Numbered from the stretch's first letter, positions 1-8,439 are shown. The stretch: 64,000 bases of DNA from Candidatus Rokuibacteriota bacterium (GCA_003220265.1 QHRW01000112.1:21372-85371), one strand, 5' to 3'. Numbers and translations: made by a program. The notes: generated from the sequence alone by a model not told the origin.

Positions 1-178
1 ACGCCCCACGAAGCGGAAGTGGCCGGGGAAACGCGGTCTGAGTTGAAGCCGAGGGCTCGCAGTGAACCGACGATCGAACCAGACGCCGCCCAGTATACAC
101 GCAGTGGTGAAATTCCAACTGACTAACGACGAGGACGAGCTAACGAGCGGGGCCGGGTAACGAGGAGGATCGGGTAAC

Positions 179-252
179 GAGGGGCGCCCCGGCTCCGCCG
201 GGGCGTCCCGAGCCTCCAAGGGGGGCTTGGGGGGCTCATCGAGGCCCCCCAT
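179..252 (+). repeat. Dispersed GC-rich palindromic element, family A, copy 1
   Basis: A short G/C-tract element made of two nested inverted repeats: a ggcgccccgg / ccggggcg hairpin with a tccg-type loop, followed by runs of G and C ending in gaggccccccat. Closely related copies, in either orientation, lie near 7629, 17970, 35107 and 45658. It sits just downstream of the stop of a minus-strand gene. The preceding 178 bases hold no convincing gene; they contain short repeats of a taacgag word (about 120-185). Confidence 0.6.
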
Positions 253-256
253 CTAA

Positions 257-688
257 CTAGGGCCTGAGCCGGCCGAGCTCGAGCGTGCCGTGCCCCGTCA
301 CGATCTGGCCAGCCGGGTCCACGACGTCGCCGACCAGGCGGCCGGAGAGCAAGCGCAACGCGACGCGCCCGCCATCCCGCAGGTCGAAGACCAGGTCGTC
401 ACCGACGATGCGCCCCAGGCGCCGAACGGTCGTCTCGCGGCCCTTCTTGCCCGGCAGCGTGAAGTAGCCGAAGACCGTGTCGCGACGGATGCCGTCGGCG
501 ACCGAGACCTCGACCCGCCGCGGAGTGCCCGCGGCGTCGACGAGCGTGCCCTGCCACGCGCCCAGCGTGAGGTCGGCGCGCAGGGGGGCGGCGGCGATGG
601 CGAACGCGGAGGGAGCGACGGTGGACGTCTCGCCGCTGGGAGAGCCCGTCACGGCAAAGAGGAGGAGGAGGACCGCCCTGTGGAGCAT
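257..688 (-). CDS. Small exported protein of unknown function
   Basis: The 143-residue product starts with a hydrophobic leader typical of a Sec signal peptide (MLHRAVLLLLFAV at the N-terminus) and then a compact beta-rich domain with alternating hydrophobic and polar residues (about residues 35-143). I chose the ATG at 688 because it places the signal peptide at the N-terminus; the open frame continues upstream with low-complexity Arg/Pro-rich residues that look spurious. No family is recognised. It follows a nuclear-type small protein gene (694-1092) by 5 bases and may be co-transcribed with it. Confidence 0.65.
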   Translation of the reverse strand: MLHRAVLLLLFAVTGSPSGETSTVAPSAFAIAAAPLRADLTLGAWQGTLVDAAGTPRRVEVSVADGIRRDTVFGYFTLPGKKGRETTVRRLGRIVGDDLVFDLRDGGRVALRLLSGRLVGDVVDPAGQIVTGHGTLELGRLRP

Positions 689-693
689 GGCAC

Positions 694-1092
694 TTACCGC
701 ACTTTCGTGGCACCCCAGCGGGCACGGGCGGCGCGCCGGGCGATCGCCGCACGCTCCGTGGGACTCAGTTTGGCTGCCCGGGCGCGGCCGCCCTTCAGGC
801 CCCCGCGGCGGCCGAGCTCGACCGCGACGGGGTCCTTCATGGACGGCACCCGGGGGCTCGTATCGGTGATCCAGGCGATGAGGCGCTTCACCGCCCACGG
901 CGTCTCGGGCGCACCAGCACCGGCCGGAGGCACCGCCGGTTCGTCATTAGGAAGATTGTTTGCTCGCTGGTAGCACGGCAGGTGAAACCAGGCGCCGTAG
1001 AGGTAGACCGACAGGTCGGCCGCGGAGATCGCGCCGGCGCAGGCAAAACAGCGGTCGGCGGCGGTCTCGGGACTCTTGCGCGGCTGGCCCAT
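694..1092 (-). CDS. Conserved small protein with a basic GRRGGLKGG tail
   Basis: A 132-residue protein. Residues about 15-50 carry a CFAC pair and a later HLPC motif, suggesting a small metal-binding or zinc-ribbon-like module. The C-terminal 45 residues form a basic, Gly/Ala/Arg-rich stretch (LGRRGGLKGGRARAAKL) that resembles short histone-H1-like or DNA-binding tails seen on bacterial regulators. The start at 1092 (ATG) is preferred over the much longer upstream extension, which is Arg-rich and overlaps the DksA-like gene. Role unknown; nucleic-acid binding is inference only. Confidence 0.6.
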   Translation of the reverse strand: MGQPRKSPETAADRCFACAGAISAADLSVYLYGAWFHLPCYQRANNLPNDEPAVPPAGAGAPETPWAVKRLIAWITDTSPRVPSMKDPVAVELGRRGGLKGGRARAAKLSPTERAAIARRAARARWGATKVR

Positions 1093-1162
1093 ACCCGACC
1101 GCTCAAGCAAGCGCCGTACCGGTACGCGTGGCGAGGCGAGACGCTCTACTCGAGCTACCGTC

Positions 1163-1654
1163 TCAGGCCGCGCGCTCGCGGCGCTCCCGACGCTCCTGGC
1201 AGTCGCGGCAGACCGCCACCTCGGGCATCGCGGCCAGCCGGGCCGGCTCGATGGCGCGCCCACACTCCTCGCACGTCCCGTACTCGCCGTGGGCCAGGCG
1301 CTCCAGGCCCCGCGTCAGCCGGTTGATGCGCTCGGCGATACGCGCGCGGTGCATCAGGCTCATGTCCACGCGCTCGGTGGCCTGCGCGACGTCGCCCTCC
1401 TCGAACGGGCTCTCGCCGGTGCCACCCGGCTCCTCACGCTCGGCTGCGCGGGTCAGGCGCGCCAGCTCCTCCACGGCCGCGCGCCGCTCGGAGAGCAGGT
1501 GCTCGCGGGTCTGCTCCGGAGACGCGCGGCGGCCGCCGCGCTGCGTGCGGCGTCGTGGCGCGGATTCGGTAGCGTGCGAGTCGAGCTTGCCGCTGCCGGT
1601 GGCCGGGATGCGCTCCGCATCGGTGCGCTGCTGGTGTTCTGGTGTCTTCGCCAT
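1163..1654 (-). CDS. DksA/TraR-family C4 zinc-finger protein
   Basis: A 163-residue protein whose C-terminal part has the DksA/TraR signature: a glycine-rich turn (LERLAHGEYGTCEECGRAI) followed by CRDC, giving a CxxC-x17-CxxC-type zinc finger at about residues 125-155. A long helical, charged N-terminal region precedes it, as in DksA coiled coils. Members bind RNA polymerase through the secondary channel and modulate initiation. The N-terminal 50 residues are basic and probably disordered. The ATG at 1654 is chosen because the longer frame upstream runs into the adjacent reductase gene. Confidence 0.85.
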   Translation of the reverse strand: MAKTPEHQQRTDAERIPATGSGKLDSHATESAPRRRTQRGGRRASPEQTREHLLSERRAAVEELARLTRAAEREEPGGTGESPFEEGDVAQATERVDMSLMHRARIAERINRLTRGLERLAHGEYGTCEECGRAIEPARLAAMPEVAVCRDCQERRERRERAA

Positions 1655-1721
1655 GGTGACGAAGGATAGCGAGCGGCGTGCCAGGGACTCGCGCGCGGCA
1701 CCGCTGAAACTACGACAACAC

Positions 1722-2756
1722 CTACGGCAGGAGCTTGAACAGGGGCTCGAGATTCTTGGGGTCGGGCCGCAGCGTCCCGATGCCGTGGCGCCGGTAGAGC
1801 TCGACCACGGCCTCGTTGATCGGCGTCGGAATGCCGACCTTCTTGCCTTCGGCCACGACGTAGCCGTTGAGGTAGTCGATCTCGGTGCGGCGCCCACGCA
1901 TCACGTCCTGCAGCAGCGAGGGCCGGCCCCCCGCGCGCGACCTGGCGTCGCGGCTGATGTCGGCTTCCACTTCGGCGAGGCCCCGGCCCTCGACGGCGTC
2001 GAGGAAGCGCTGCGGGGCGATGGACCAGATCGGCTCCACCTCGAAGCCGCGCGCGCGACCGACACGGATCACCTCGGCGCCCAGGAACACGGCCAGCCGC
2101 CGCGGCCCCGGCTCCACGCGCAGCTCGGCCGTGCCAAGCCCGCTGAGGCCGGCGATGGGATTGGCCATGCAGTTGATCGCCAGCTTCGACCAGCGCTCAC
2201 CGAAGAGATTCGTGGTCACGCTGGTCGGCGCCACCACGCTCAGCATCTCGGCCAGCGCGCGCGCTCGTGGCGTGTCGCGGCCGTCGAGCTCGCCGATCTT
2301 GAAGCCGGCGTGGCCGGCGTCCGTGCGCATGGCGTGGCCGGCCTCGTACATGCCGGCCGCGATGAGGATCACGCAGCCCAGCGTGCGCTCGCGGCCGGCC
2401 ACGGCGGCGACGCGCTCGTCGTTGATGCCGTTCTGGAAATCCACGACGACGCCGTCGGGGCGCGCGAGGTAGGCGAGGCCGAGCGCGGTGGCCCACTCGG
2501 TGTCGTAGGATTTCACGGCCACGAAGACGGCGTCGAACGGCTGCGTGAGGCGCTGCATCTCGTGCAGGTGGAGCGCCTTCACCGGGATCACGTGATCGCC
2601 GCAGGTGCCGGACAGGCGCAGGCCCTCGCGCTTGAGCCGCTCCACGTGCTCGGGCCACTGGTCCATCAGCGTCACGTCGTGGCCGCCCTTCGTGAGCAGC
2701 CCGCCCACGACGCAGCCGATCGCGCCGGCGCCCAGGATTCCGATGCGCATCGCCAT
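1722..2756 (-). CDS. Ketopantoate reductase family (ApbA/PanE-like) NADP-dependent oxidoreductase
   Basis: A 344-residue protein with an N-terminal Rossmann GxGxxG (ILGAGAIG, residues 7-14), the family lysine in RWSKLAINCMANPI (about residue 190) and the C-terminal helical domain with the characteristic SLLQDVMRGRRTEIDYLNG segment (about residues 285-305). These are the hallmarks of 2-dehydropantoate 2-reductase, which reduces ketopantoate to pantoate for CoA synthesis. Many paralogues act on other 2-oxo acids, and no pan genes are adjacent, so the substrate is uncertain. The gene is divergent from the DapA-like gene, sharing a 71-base intergenic region. Confidence 0.9.
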   Translation of the reverse strand: MAMRIGILGAGAIGCVVGGLLTKGGHDVTLMDQWPEHVERLKREGLRLSGTCGDHVIPVKALHLHEMQRLTQPFDAVFVAVKSYDTEWATALGLAYLARPDGVVVDFQNGINDERVAAVAGRERTLGCVILIAAGMYEAGHAMRTDAGHAGFKIGELDGRDTPRARALAEMLSVVAPTSVTTNLFGERWSKLAINCMANPIAGLSGLGTAELRVEPGPRRLAVFLGAEVIRVGRARGFEVEPIWSIAPQRFLDAVEGRGLAEVEADISRDARSRAGGRPSLLQDVMRGRRTEIDYLNGYVVAEGKKVGIPTPINEAVVELYRRHGIGTLRPDPKNLEPLFKLLP

Positions 2757-2788
2757 GGTGCCGGCAGCCTACCGCGCGTCGCCGCGCA

Positions 2789-2818
2789 TTGACAACCCCC
2801 GCCGCGAGCCCCTAGAGT
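2789..2818 (+). promoter_or_regulatory. Promoter of the DapA-like gene
   Basis: TTGACA (2789-2794), an 18-base spacer and TAGAGT (2813-2818). The -10 box ends only 9 bases before the ATG at 2828, so the predicted transcript would start at or next to the start codon and would lack a leader. No Shine-Dalgarno sequence is visible, which agrees with leaderless translation. Confidence 0.6.
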
Positions 2819-2827
2819 CGCCGCACA

Positions 2828-3727
2828 ATGATCGACTGGTCCGGCATCTACCACATCCTCGCCACGCCGTTCCTCGACGACGGCGCGCTCGACGTCGAGG
2901 GCCTGCCGCGTCTGGTCGACGCGGTGCTCGGCAGCGGCGTCGCGGGGATCACCATCCTCGGCATCGCGGGCGAGGCGCATCGCCTGAGCGACGAGGAGCG
3001 CCGCCGCGTGGTGGACGGGGTGGTGAAGGAAGCCCGCGGGCGCGTGCCGGTGGCGGTCGGCGTGTCGGCCTCCGGCACGCACCTGGCCTCGGGCTTCGCG
3101 GTGATGGCGCGCGAGCACGGCGCCGACGCCGTGATGGTGGCGCCGCCCGCGGGCGCGCGCAATCTCGACGCCGTGGCCGAGTACTACCAGGCCGTCGCCG
3201 CCGCCGGGCGCCTGCCCGTCGTGCTACAGGACGAGCCGGTGACGACCCAGGTCGTGATGCCGCCTGCGTTCATCGCGCGGCTCATCGCCGAGGTGGACGC
3301 GGCACAGGCGGTGAAGCTCGAGGAGGCGCCCACGCCGCCCAAGATCACGCGGCTGCGCGCGCTGGGCGGGCGGCAGGTGCCGATCTTCGGCGGGCTCGGG
3401 GGCGTGTACTTCTTCGAGGAGCTCTCGCGCGGCGCGGTCGGCGCCATGACGGGATTTCCGTATCCCGAGGCGCTGCGCGCGATCCACGCGCATTTCGCCG
3501 CGGGCCGCCGCGCCGAGGCGCGCGCGCTCTTCTACCGCTGGCTGCCGCTGATCCGCTACGAGAGCCAGCCGGGCTCCGTGCCCGGCACGTCGATGGCCAT
3601 CCGCAAGGAGATCCTGCGCCGCCGCGGCTGGCTCCGCTCGGCGCGGGTACGGCCGCCGGCCACGGCGCTGGACGCCGCCACGCTGGAGGAGCTGTCGGAG
3701 ATCATCGCCGCAGTCGTCCCGGAGTGA
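2828..3727 (+). CDS. DapA/N-acetylneuraminate lyase superfamily aldolase with atypical active site
   Basis: A 299-residue TIM-barrel protein of the dihydrodipicolinate synthase/NAL superfamily. The Schiff-base lysine is visible in QAVKLEEAP (about residue 161) and the substrate-carboxylate loop appears as GIAGEAHRLS in place of the usual GTTGE. The strand that normally carries the catalytic tyrosine (YNxP) reads VVLQDEP, so Tyr is replaced by Gln. This points away from true DapA activity and towards a divergent 2-oxo-acid aldolase, dehydratase or hydrolase. Its stop overlaps the GTG of the ThDP enzyme by GTGA, so the two are translationally coupled. Confidence 0.85.
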   Translation: MIDWSGIYHILATPFLDDGALDVEGLPRLVDAVLGSGVAGITILGIAGEAHRLSDEERRRVVDGVVKEARGRVPVAVGVSASGTHLASGFAVMAREHGADAVMVAPPAGARNLDAVAEYYQAVAAAGRLPVVLQDEPVTTQVVMPPAFIARLIAEVDAAQAVKLEEAPTPPKITRLRALGGRQVPIFGGLGGVYFFEELSRGAVGAMTGFPYPEALRAIHAHFAAGRRAEARALFYRWLPLIRYESQPGSVPGTSMAIRKEILRRRGWLRSARVRPPATALDAATLEELSEIIAAVVPE

Positions 3728-5334
3728 CCGGCGCCAGGCGGCTCGTCGGCGCGCTTGCCGCCGCCGGCGTCCGCCAGCTCTTCACGCTCTCCGGCAACCA
3801 GATCCTGTCCGTCTACGACGCGACGATTGGCCGCGACATCGAGCTGATCCACACGCGCCACGAGGCCGCCGCCGTCCACATGGCCGATGCCTGGGGCCGG
3901 CTCACCGAGCAGCCCGGCGTCGCGCTCGTCACCGCCGGGCCCGGGATGCTGAACGCGGTCTCCGCGCTCTACACCGCGCGCATGGCGGACTCGCCCGTCG
4001 TGCTGATGGCCGGCGCCAGCCCCCGCGGTCAGCGCGGGCGCGGCGCGTTTCAGGAGGTCGACCAGGTCGCGGTCGCGCGGCCCGTCGTGAAGGCGGGGTG
4101 GTCGATCGAGGATCCCGCGCGCGCAGGAGATGACGTCGCGCGCGCGCTGGCGCTGGCCGCAAGCGGCCGGCCGGGCCCGGTGTACCTCAGCCTGCCCGGC
4201 GACGTGCTCGAGGGCGCGGCGCCGGACGCCGACGGAGCATCATCAACGGCGGGCGGGGAGCGCGTGCTGCCCGCACTCGGCGAGCGAGACGCGCTGGCCG
4301 TCGTCGCGCTGCTGGCCGAGGCCAAGCGCCCGCTGATCCTGACGGGCCCGGCGATGGGCCGTGGTGCGCGATGGGCGGCGGTCGAGCGCCTGGCGAGCGC
4401 GGTCGGCGCGCCGGCGCTGCCGATCGAGAGCCCGCGCGGCGTCAACGACCCCTGGCTGCGCGGCGCCACGCGGCTGCTCGGCGAGGCCGACGTCGTGCTG
4501 CTCCTCGGCAAGCCGCTCGACTACTCGCTGCGCTTCGGCGAGGCATTTGCGCGCGGCGCGCGCGTGATCGCCCTCGACCTGGATGCCGTCGCCGACGCCA
4601 GGGGGATCACGCTGAGCCTCACCGGTGACCCGGCGCCGGCCGCCGAGCGCCTGGCGGCGGTGGCCGCCACCCGCGCGCGGCCGGTCACGGCGTGGCGCGA
4701 CGAGGTCGAGGCCGCGCGGCGCGCGACCCCGCCGACGTGGGAAGCGCTGCGCCGCGCCGACGGCGCGCCGATCCACCCGTTGCGTGTGTGCGACGCGCTG
4801 GCGCCGCACGTCGCGGCGGGCGCGCTCCTGATCACCGACGGCGGCGAGTTTGGCCAGTGGGTGCAGGCCGGCCTCGCCCCGCGCGAGCGCATCATCAACG
4901 GGCTCAGCGGCTCCATCGGCAGCGCGCTGCCGATGGCCATCGGCGCCAAGCGGGCCCAGCCCGACCGGCCGGTGATCGCCGCGATGGGCGACGGCACGTT
5001 CGGCTTTCACGCCTTCGAGCTGGACACGGCGGTGCGCCACGGGCTGCCGATCGTCGTGGTGATCGGCAACGACGCCCGCTGGAATGCCGAGCACACGCTG
5101 CAGCTCCGCACCTACGGCGCCGAGCGCACGGTGGGCTGCGAGCTGCTGCCCTCGCGCTACGACCAGCTCGCCGCCGCGCTCGGCTGCCACGGCGAGCTCG
5201 TGCAGCGGCCCGATGAGCTGGCGCCGGCGCTCGCGCGCGCGCTGGGGGCGGGGCGCCCCGCCTGCGTGAACGTGCTCATCGACGGCCAGCCGGCGCCGAC
5301 CTTCGGCGGCGGCGGCACGCGCGGGCAGGCGTGA
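3724..5334 (+). CDS. Thiamine-diphosphate-dependent enzyme (acetolactate synthase/decarboxylase superfamily)
   Basis: A 536-residue protein with the three-domain architecture of the POX/ALS superfamily. The N-terminal PYR domain has the ThDP-activating glutamate in TRHEAAAVHMAD (about residue 47) and GPG; the middle domain is Rossmann-like; the C-terminal PP domain has the metal/ThDP motif MGDGTFGF followed about 26 residues later by GNDARWN (about residues 419-460). The reaction could be a decarboxylation, carboligation or oxalyl-CoA-type lysis; no residues that I can recognise decide it. The GTG at 3724 overlaps the stop of the upstream aldolase (GTGA), which suggests a shared pathway for a 2-oxo acid. 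Confidence 0.88.
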   Translation: MTGARRLVGALAAAGVRQLFTLSGNQILSVYDATIGRDIELIHTRHEAAAVHMADAWGRLTEQPGVALVTAGPGMLNAVSALYTARMADSPVVLMAGASPRGQRGRGAFQEVDQVAVARPVVKAGWSIEDPARAGDDVARALALAASGRPGPVYLSLPGDVLEGAAPDADGASSTAGGERVLPALGERDALAVVALLAEAKRPLILTGPAMGRGARWAAVERLASAVGAPALPIESPRGVNDPWLRGATRLLGEADVVLLLGKPLDYSLRFGEAFARGARVIALDLDAVADARGITLSLTGDPAPAAERLAAVAATRARPVTAWRDEVEAARRATPPTWEALRRADGAPIHPLRVCDALAPHVAAGALLITDGGEFGQWVQAGLAPRERIINGLSGSIGSALPMAIGAKRAQPDRPVIAAMGDGTFGFHAFELDTAVRHGLPIVVVIGNDARWNAEHTLQLRTYGAERTVGCELLPSRYDQLAAALGCHGELVQRPDELAPALARALGAGRPACVNVLIDGQPAPTFGGGGTRGQA

Positions 5335-5796
5335 TCACGTCGACGTTCGCGAAAGGAACGCTCGAGCTTTTTCAGAAAACCCGAATCGATACGAAAGTAT
5401 CCCGAGGCCGATGAACATCAGAACGTTCCCGATGAAGGCGCCCCCTCGTTGTGCGGGGGTGCTCAGCTCGTACTTCGGCAGACCCTGGCCGGGAGGGGGC
5501 GAAGTCAGCTGGGCGTAGGCGACCACGAGGAACACGATCGACAGTGCGGCAAGTCCCAGCATCCGGCTCTTCGGCCAGCGCTTCCAGATCGCCACCACCG
5601 TGACGACGAGAAAGCTCAGCAGTCCTGCCTTGATCACGAATTCGGCGAAGAACAGCATCACGTCAGCCGGCGCCTTCGCGGATCGCCACAGGCTCGTGAA
5701 GGCCGCCACCGTCCAGGCCAGGACAGCCGGAAAGAAGATCACGCACGCCATCAAGAGCAGGGCCTGCACGAGCCAGACGGACAGCGGACGTTTCAT
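5335..5796 (-). CDS. Four-helix integral membrane protein, unknown function
   Basis: A 153-residue protein with four predicted membrane segments (about residues 7-30, 45-67, 76-95 and 122-140) and short loops. No family motif is recognised. Its ATG overlaps the stop of the upstream ferritin-like gene by four bases (ATGA), so the pair is one minus-strand operon. Its stop codon abuts the stop of the convergent ThDP enzyme with no gap. Confidence 0.7.
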   Translation of the reverse strand: MKRPLSVWLVQALLLMACVIFFPAVLAWTVAAFTSLWRSAKAPADVMLFFAEFVIKAGLLSFLVVTVVAIWKRWPKSRMLGLAALSIVFLVVAYAQLTSPPPGQGLPKYELSTPAQRGGAFIGNVLMFIGLGILSYRFGFSEKARAFLSRTST

Positions 5797-6341
5797 GACG
5801 GGCTGATCGTATGATGCAGCTCACGCTCGAAGGACGCGCGGATTTCGCTGCGGGGTGGTGGCGCCGGCCACATGGGCAGCCGGTCCGCCAGGCGATGCGT
5901 CAGGACGCGCGACCGGAAGTATTGCTCGTGGTCCCACTCGACCTCGGCCATGGTGAGCAGGCAGTCCGCGAACTCGGGGCGACCGGCGCGCACGGCGAGG
6001 CGCGCGGCCGTTTCGTATTCCACGATGTTCCGGCGCTCGAGCCGGCCGGCGCCGTACATCGGCGCGAGCCAGCCGCCCACGCCGCAGAACAGCGCGAGCG
6101 TTCGCCCCACGGCACTGGCCCGTCGCTCGCGTGCCGGGGACGGCTCCATCCCGATCCGTGCGAGCATGCCGCCGACGAGATCGCGGTGGTGCCACTCCTC
6201 CTCCTCGATCTGACGGATCCGCGCGCGCTCGTCCGGATCCCTGACCGACTGCCAGTGGCCGCGGTACGCCAAGGCCGCGGCGAGCTCGCCCGAGTAAGCG
6301 AGCCGGAGAATGGCTGCGAGTGCCTCGAGCGCGTTCCCCAT
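5793..6341 (-). CDS. Ferritin-like/COQ7-like diiron protein
   Basis: A 182-residue all-helical protein. Helix 1 has SGELAAALAYRGH (about residues 17-29), helix 2 has IEEEEWHHRD (EExxH, about 45-53), helix 3 has IVEYETA and helix 4 has EVEWDHEQYF (ExxxH-type, about 132-141). This is the ligand arrangement of ferritin-like diiron carboxylate proteins, closest to the demethoxyubiquinone hydroxylase (COQ7) type. A hydroxylase or oxygen-activating role is likely, with the substrate unknown. It overlaps the downstream membrane protein gene (ATGA), hinting that the diiron protein works at the membrane. Confidence 0.78.
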   Translation of the reverse strand: MGNALEALAAILRLAYSGELAAALAYRGHWQSVRDPDERARIRQIEEEEWHHRDLVGGMLARIGMEPSPARERRASAVGRTLALFCGVGGWLAPMYGAGRLERRNIVEYETAARLAVRAGRPEFADCLLTMAEVEWDHEQYFRSRVLTHRLADRLPMWPAPPPRSEIRASFERELHHTISPS

Positions 6342-6406
6342 GCGCCCCTCCTCCCGGGGAGGTAGGCTAGCATTTCCGCAGCGCCAAACTCCATGGAGGG
6401 ATCACG

Positions 6407-6760
6407 ATGACGATCTCCAGCCGCTTCCTCTTCTCGGCCGCGATGGACGTGACGCCGGATCGCGAGAAGCTCTTCCACGAGGTCTACGACACCGAGCACA
6501 TCCCGCTGATCCTGCAGGTGCCGGGCGTCGTGTCGGCCACGCGCTTCGCCGTCCAGCCCTTCAGCATGGTCCTCGGCGGCGAGCGCAAGACGATGGACCC
6601 CCAGGGCGCCCCGCGCTTCCACGCGCTCTACGAGCTGGAGAGCCCGGACGTGCTGCTGAGCGAGGCGTTCGCCAAGGCAGTCGACCAGGGGCGCTGGCCC
6701 GGGCAGGTGCGCCCGCACACGAGCAACCGCCGCCATCTCATGCTGAAGCGGCTGCCATAG
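6407..6760 (+). CDS. EthD-like dimeric alpha-beta barrel protein
   Basis: A 117-residue protein with the pattern of small dimeric alpha/beta-barrel proteins: an N-terminal beta strand (SRFLFSAAMDV), a helix containing YDTEHIPLILQVPGVV (compare HxxxHxPL motifs of EthD-like proteins, about residues 28-42) and strands such as FHALYELESPDV. Such proteins often serve as auxiliary or isomerase-type partners of degradation enzymes. It lies 73 bases upstream of the HpcH/HpaI aldolase gene and is probably in the same transcription unit. Start ATG at 6407 has a purine-rich ggaggga tract 8-14 bases upstream. Confidence 0.72.
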   Translation: MTISSRFLFSAAMDVTPDREKLFHEVYDTEHIPLILQVPGVVSATRFAVQPFSMVLGGERKTMDPQGAPRFHALYELESPDVLLSEAFAKAVDQGRWPGQVRPHTSNRRHLMLKRLP

Positions 6761-6833
6761 CGACGGGGGCCAGGGCGCGTATAATCCGCGGTGCCCCGGA
6801 CCCGGCAGTGGCCGGGGGCGAGAGGAGCCCGCC

Positions 6834-7628
6834 GTGCGAGCGAACAAGCTGAGGGAGATCTGGAAGAGGGGCGAGGCGGTCGTCAATGGCTGGCTGTCGA
6901 TTCCCAGCGCGTTCTCGGCCGAGGTGATGTCGCATCAGGGCTTCGACTCGCTGACCATCGACATGCAGCACGGCGTCGTGGATTACCAGGTTGCGGTGAC
7001 CATGCTGCAGGCGATCTCCACGACCGGTGTCGTGCCCCTGGCTCGCGTGCCGTGGAACGATCCGGCCCGGATCATGAAAATCCTGGACGCGGGCGCCTAC
7101 GGGATCATCTGTCCGATGATCAACACCCGGAAGGAAGCCCAGGCGCTGGTGGCCGCCGCCCGCTACTATCCAGCCGGGTATCGCTCGTGGGGCCCGGTGC
7201 GCGCCTCCATCTATGCCGGCACCGACTACTCGCCGGCCAAGGCCAACGACGAGATCGTCGTCATGCCGATGATCGAGACGGCCGAGGCCGTCAAAAACAT
7301 CGACGACATCCTGAGCGTCCCGGGCATCGACGCCGTCTACGTGGGGCCCGCCGATCTCTCGATCACGCTCGGCTGCACGCCGAAGCTCGACCAGACGGAG
7401 CAGCCGGTGGTGGAGGCGCAGCAGGTCATCGCGGCGGCGTGCAAGCGCCACAACGTGGCGGCCGGCATCCACTGCGGGGTCTCGTCCTACGCGCTCAAGA
7501 TGATCGCGGGCGGCTACCAGTTCGTCACGCTGGCCAGCGAGTCGCGCATGATGGCCGCACGGGCGGCCGACGAAGTCGCCGCGGTCCGCAAGAGCGGAGT
7601 CTCGGCAGGGAAGCTGCCGGCTTATTAA
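6834..7628 (+). CDS. HpcH/HpaI-family class II pyruvate aldolase
   Basis: A 264-residue TIM-barrel aldolase of the HpcH/HpaI family. Key residues are seen in DMQHG (base His46), ARVPWND (Arg71), MPMIET (metal ligand Glu148) and YVGPADLS (metal ligand Asp174). The family reversibly cleaves 4-hydroxy-2-oxo acids into pyruvate and an aldehyde, or ketopantoate-like analogues; the exact substrate cannot be read from sequence. The GTG start at 6834 has a good gagagga Shine-Dalgarno stretch upstream (6821-6827). The stop is followed directly by a family A repeat. Confidence 0.9.
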   Translation: MRANKLREIWKRGEAVVNGWLSIPSAFSAEVMSHQGFDSLTIDMQHGVVDYQVAVTMLQAISTTGVVPLARVPWNDPARIMKILDAGAYGIICPMINTRKEAQALVAAARYYPAGYRSWGPVRASIYAGTDYSPAKANDEIVVMPMIETAEAVKNIDDILSVPGIDAVYVGPADLSITLGCTPKLDQTEQPVVEAQQVIAAACKRHNVAAGIHCGVSSYALKMIAGGYQFVTLASESRMMAARAADEVAAVRKSGVSAGKLPAY

Positions 7629-7690
7629 GTGGGGGGCCCCAACACCCCCCCGCCGCTCGGCAGCGCCCCGGCGGAGCCGGGGCGCGCCTC
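7629..7690 (-). repeat. Dispersed GC-rich palindromic element, family A, copy 2
   Basis: The element starts right after the aldolase stop with gtggggggcccc, continues through C runs, and ends with a ccccgg-cggag-ccgggg hairpin. It is related to copy 1 in the reverse orientation. It supplies the only obvious start codon of the following Nudix gene. Confidence 0.55.
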
Positions 7691-8309
7691 GACACGGTTC
7701 GACACGGCGCTGCGGGCGCGGACGCGCGCGCACCTGAACGGGTTCGCCCACCGGGCCCACGCGCCGGCGGAGCGGCGGCCGGCCGCGGTGGCGATCGTGC
7801 TGGTGCCGGACGAAGACGGGCGCGCGTGCTTCCTGCTCACGCGACGCGCGGCCACGCTGCGCGCGCACGCGCGGCAGTGGGCGCTGCCGGGCGGGCGGCT
7901 CGAGCCGGGCGAGAGTCCCGAGGCCGCCGCGCTGCGCGAGCTGCGCGAGGAACTGGGCGTGGTCCTGGACGGCGACACGGTCCTGGGCCGGCTCGACGAT
8001 TATCCGACGCGCTCGGGCTTCGTCATCACCCCGGTCGTCGTGTGGGGCGAGAGCGCGGCGGAGCCGACGCTCAACGCCGACGAGGTGGCGCGCGTCTACC
8101 GGGTGCCGCTCGACGATCTCGATCGGCCGGAAGTGCCGATCCTGGTCACGATCCCGGAGAGCGAGCGGCCCGTGATCCAGATGCCGCTGCTGGGCACGCT
8201 GATCCACGCGCCGACCGCCGCGGTGCTCTACCAGCTCCGCGAGGTCGTGATGCACGGCCGCGCGACGCGTGTGGATCACTTCGAGCAGCCGGTGTGGGCG
8301 TGGCGGTAG
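7629..8309 (+). CDS. Nudix hydrolase (CoA diphosphatase-like)
   Basis: A protein of up to 226 residues containing a complete Nudix box, [20 protein letters not shown] followed by LG (about residues 94-116; GX5EX7REUXEEXGU). The core is preceded by an [20 protein letters not shown] segment like that of CoA pyrophosphatases (NudL type), which hydrolyse CoA to 3',5'-ADP and phosphopantetheine. The only start codon seen before the fold is GTG 7629, which lies inside a repeat element, so the first 20 or so residues (Gly/Pro-rich) come from repeat DNA; a CTG inside the gene is the alternative. Confidence 0.85.
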   Translation: MGGPNTPPPLGSAPAEPGRASTRFDTALRARTRAHLNGFAHRAHAPAERRPAAVAIVLVPDEDGRACFLLTRRAATLRAHARQWALPGGRLEPGESPEAAALRELREELGVVLDGDTVLGRLDDYPTRSGFVITPVVVWGESAAEPTLNADEVARVYRVPLDDLDRPEVPILVTIPESERPVIQMPLLGTLIHAPTAAVLYQLREVVMHGRATRVDHFEQPVWAWR

Positions 8310-8353
8310 TGCGAGCCGAAGCGCCGCCGCGGCGCTGAGGCGAGCCTGTAAAC

Positions 8354-8439
8354 AAGATTGGGAAGCATTCACCGGTCACGCGGGCCGATGCCAGCAAACG
8401 AAGAATGGGAAGCATTCACCGGCCACGCTGACCGGTGCC
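8354..8439 (+). repeat. Two-copy 39-bp direct repeat upstream of an SDR gene
   Basis: A 39-base unit that begins aaga(t/a)tgggaagcattcacc occurs at 8354-8392 and 8401-8439 (period 47) with five or so differences. A third, short partial match (gagaatggga) lies at 8447-8456 and supplies the Shine-Dalgarno of the next gene. The repeat may be a duplicated leader or operator, or a decaying duplication. Confidence 0.6.

Noticed and set aside
960..2792. A 610-residue plus-strand frame over the DksA-like and reductase genes
   Set aside because: Low-complexity Arg/Ala/Val-rich antisense reading of clear minus-strand genes.
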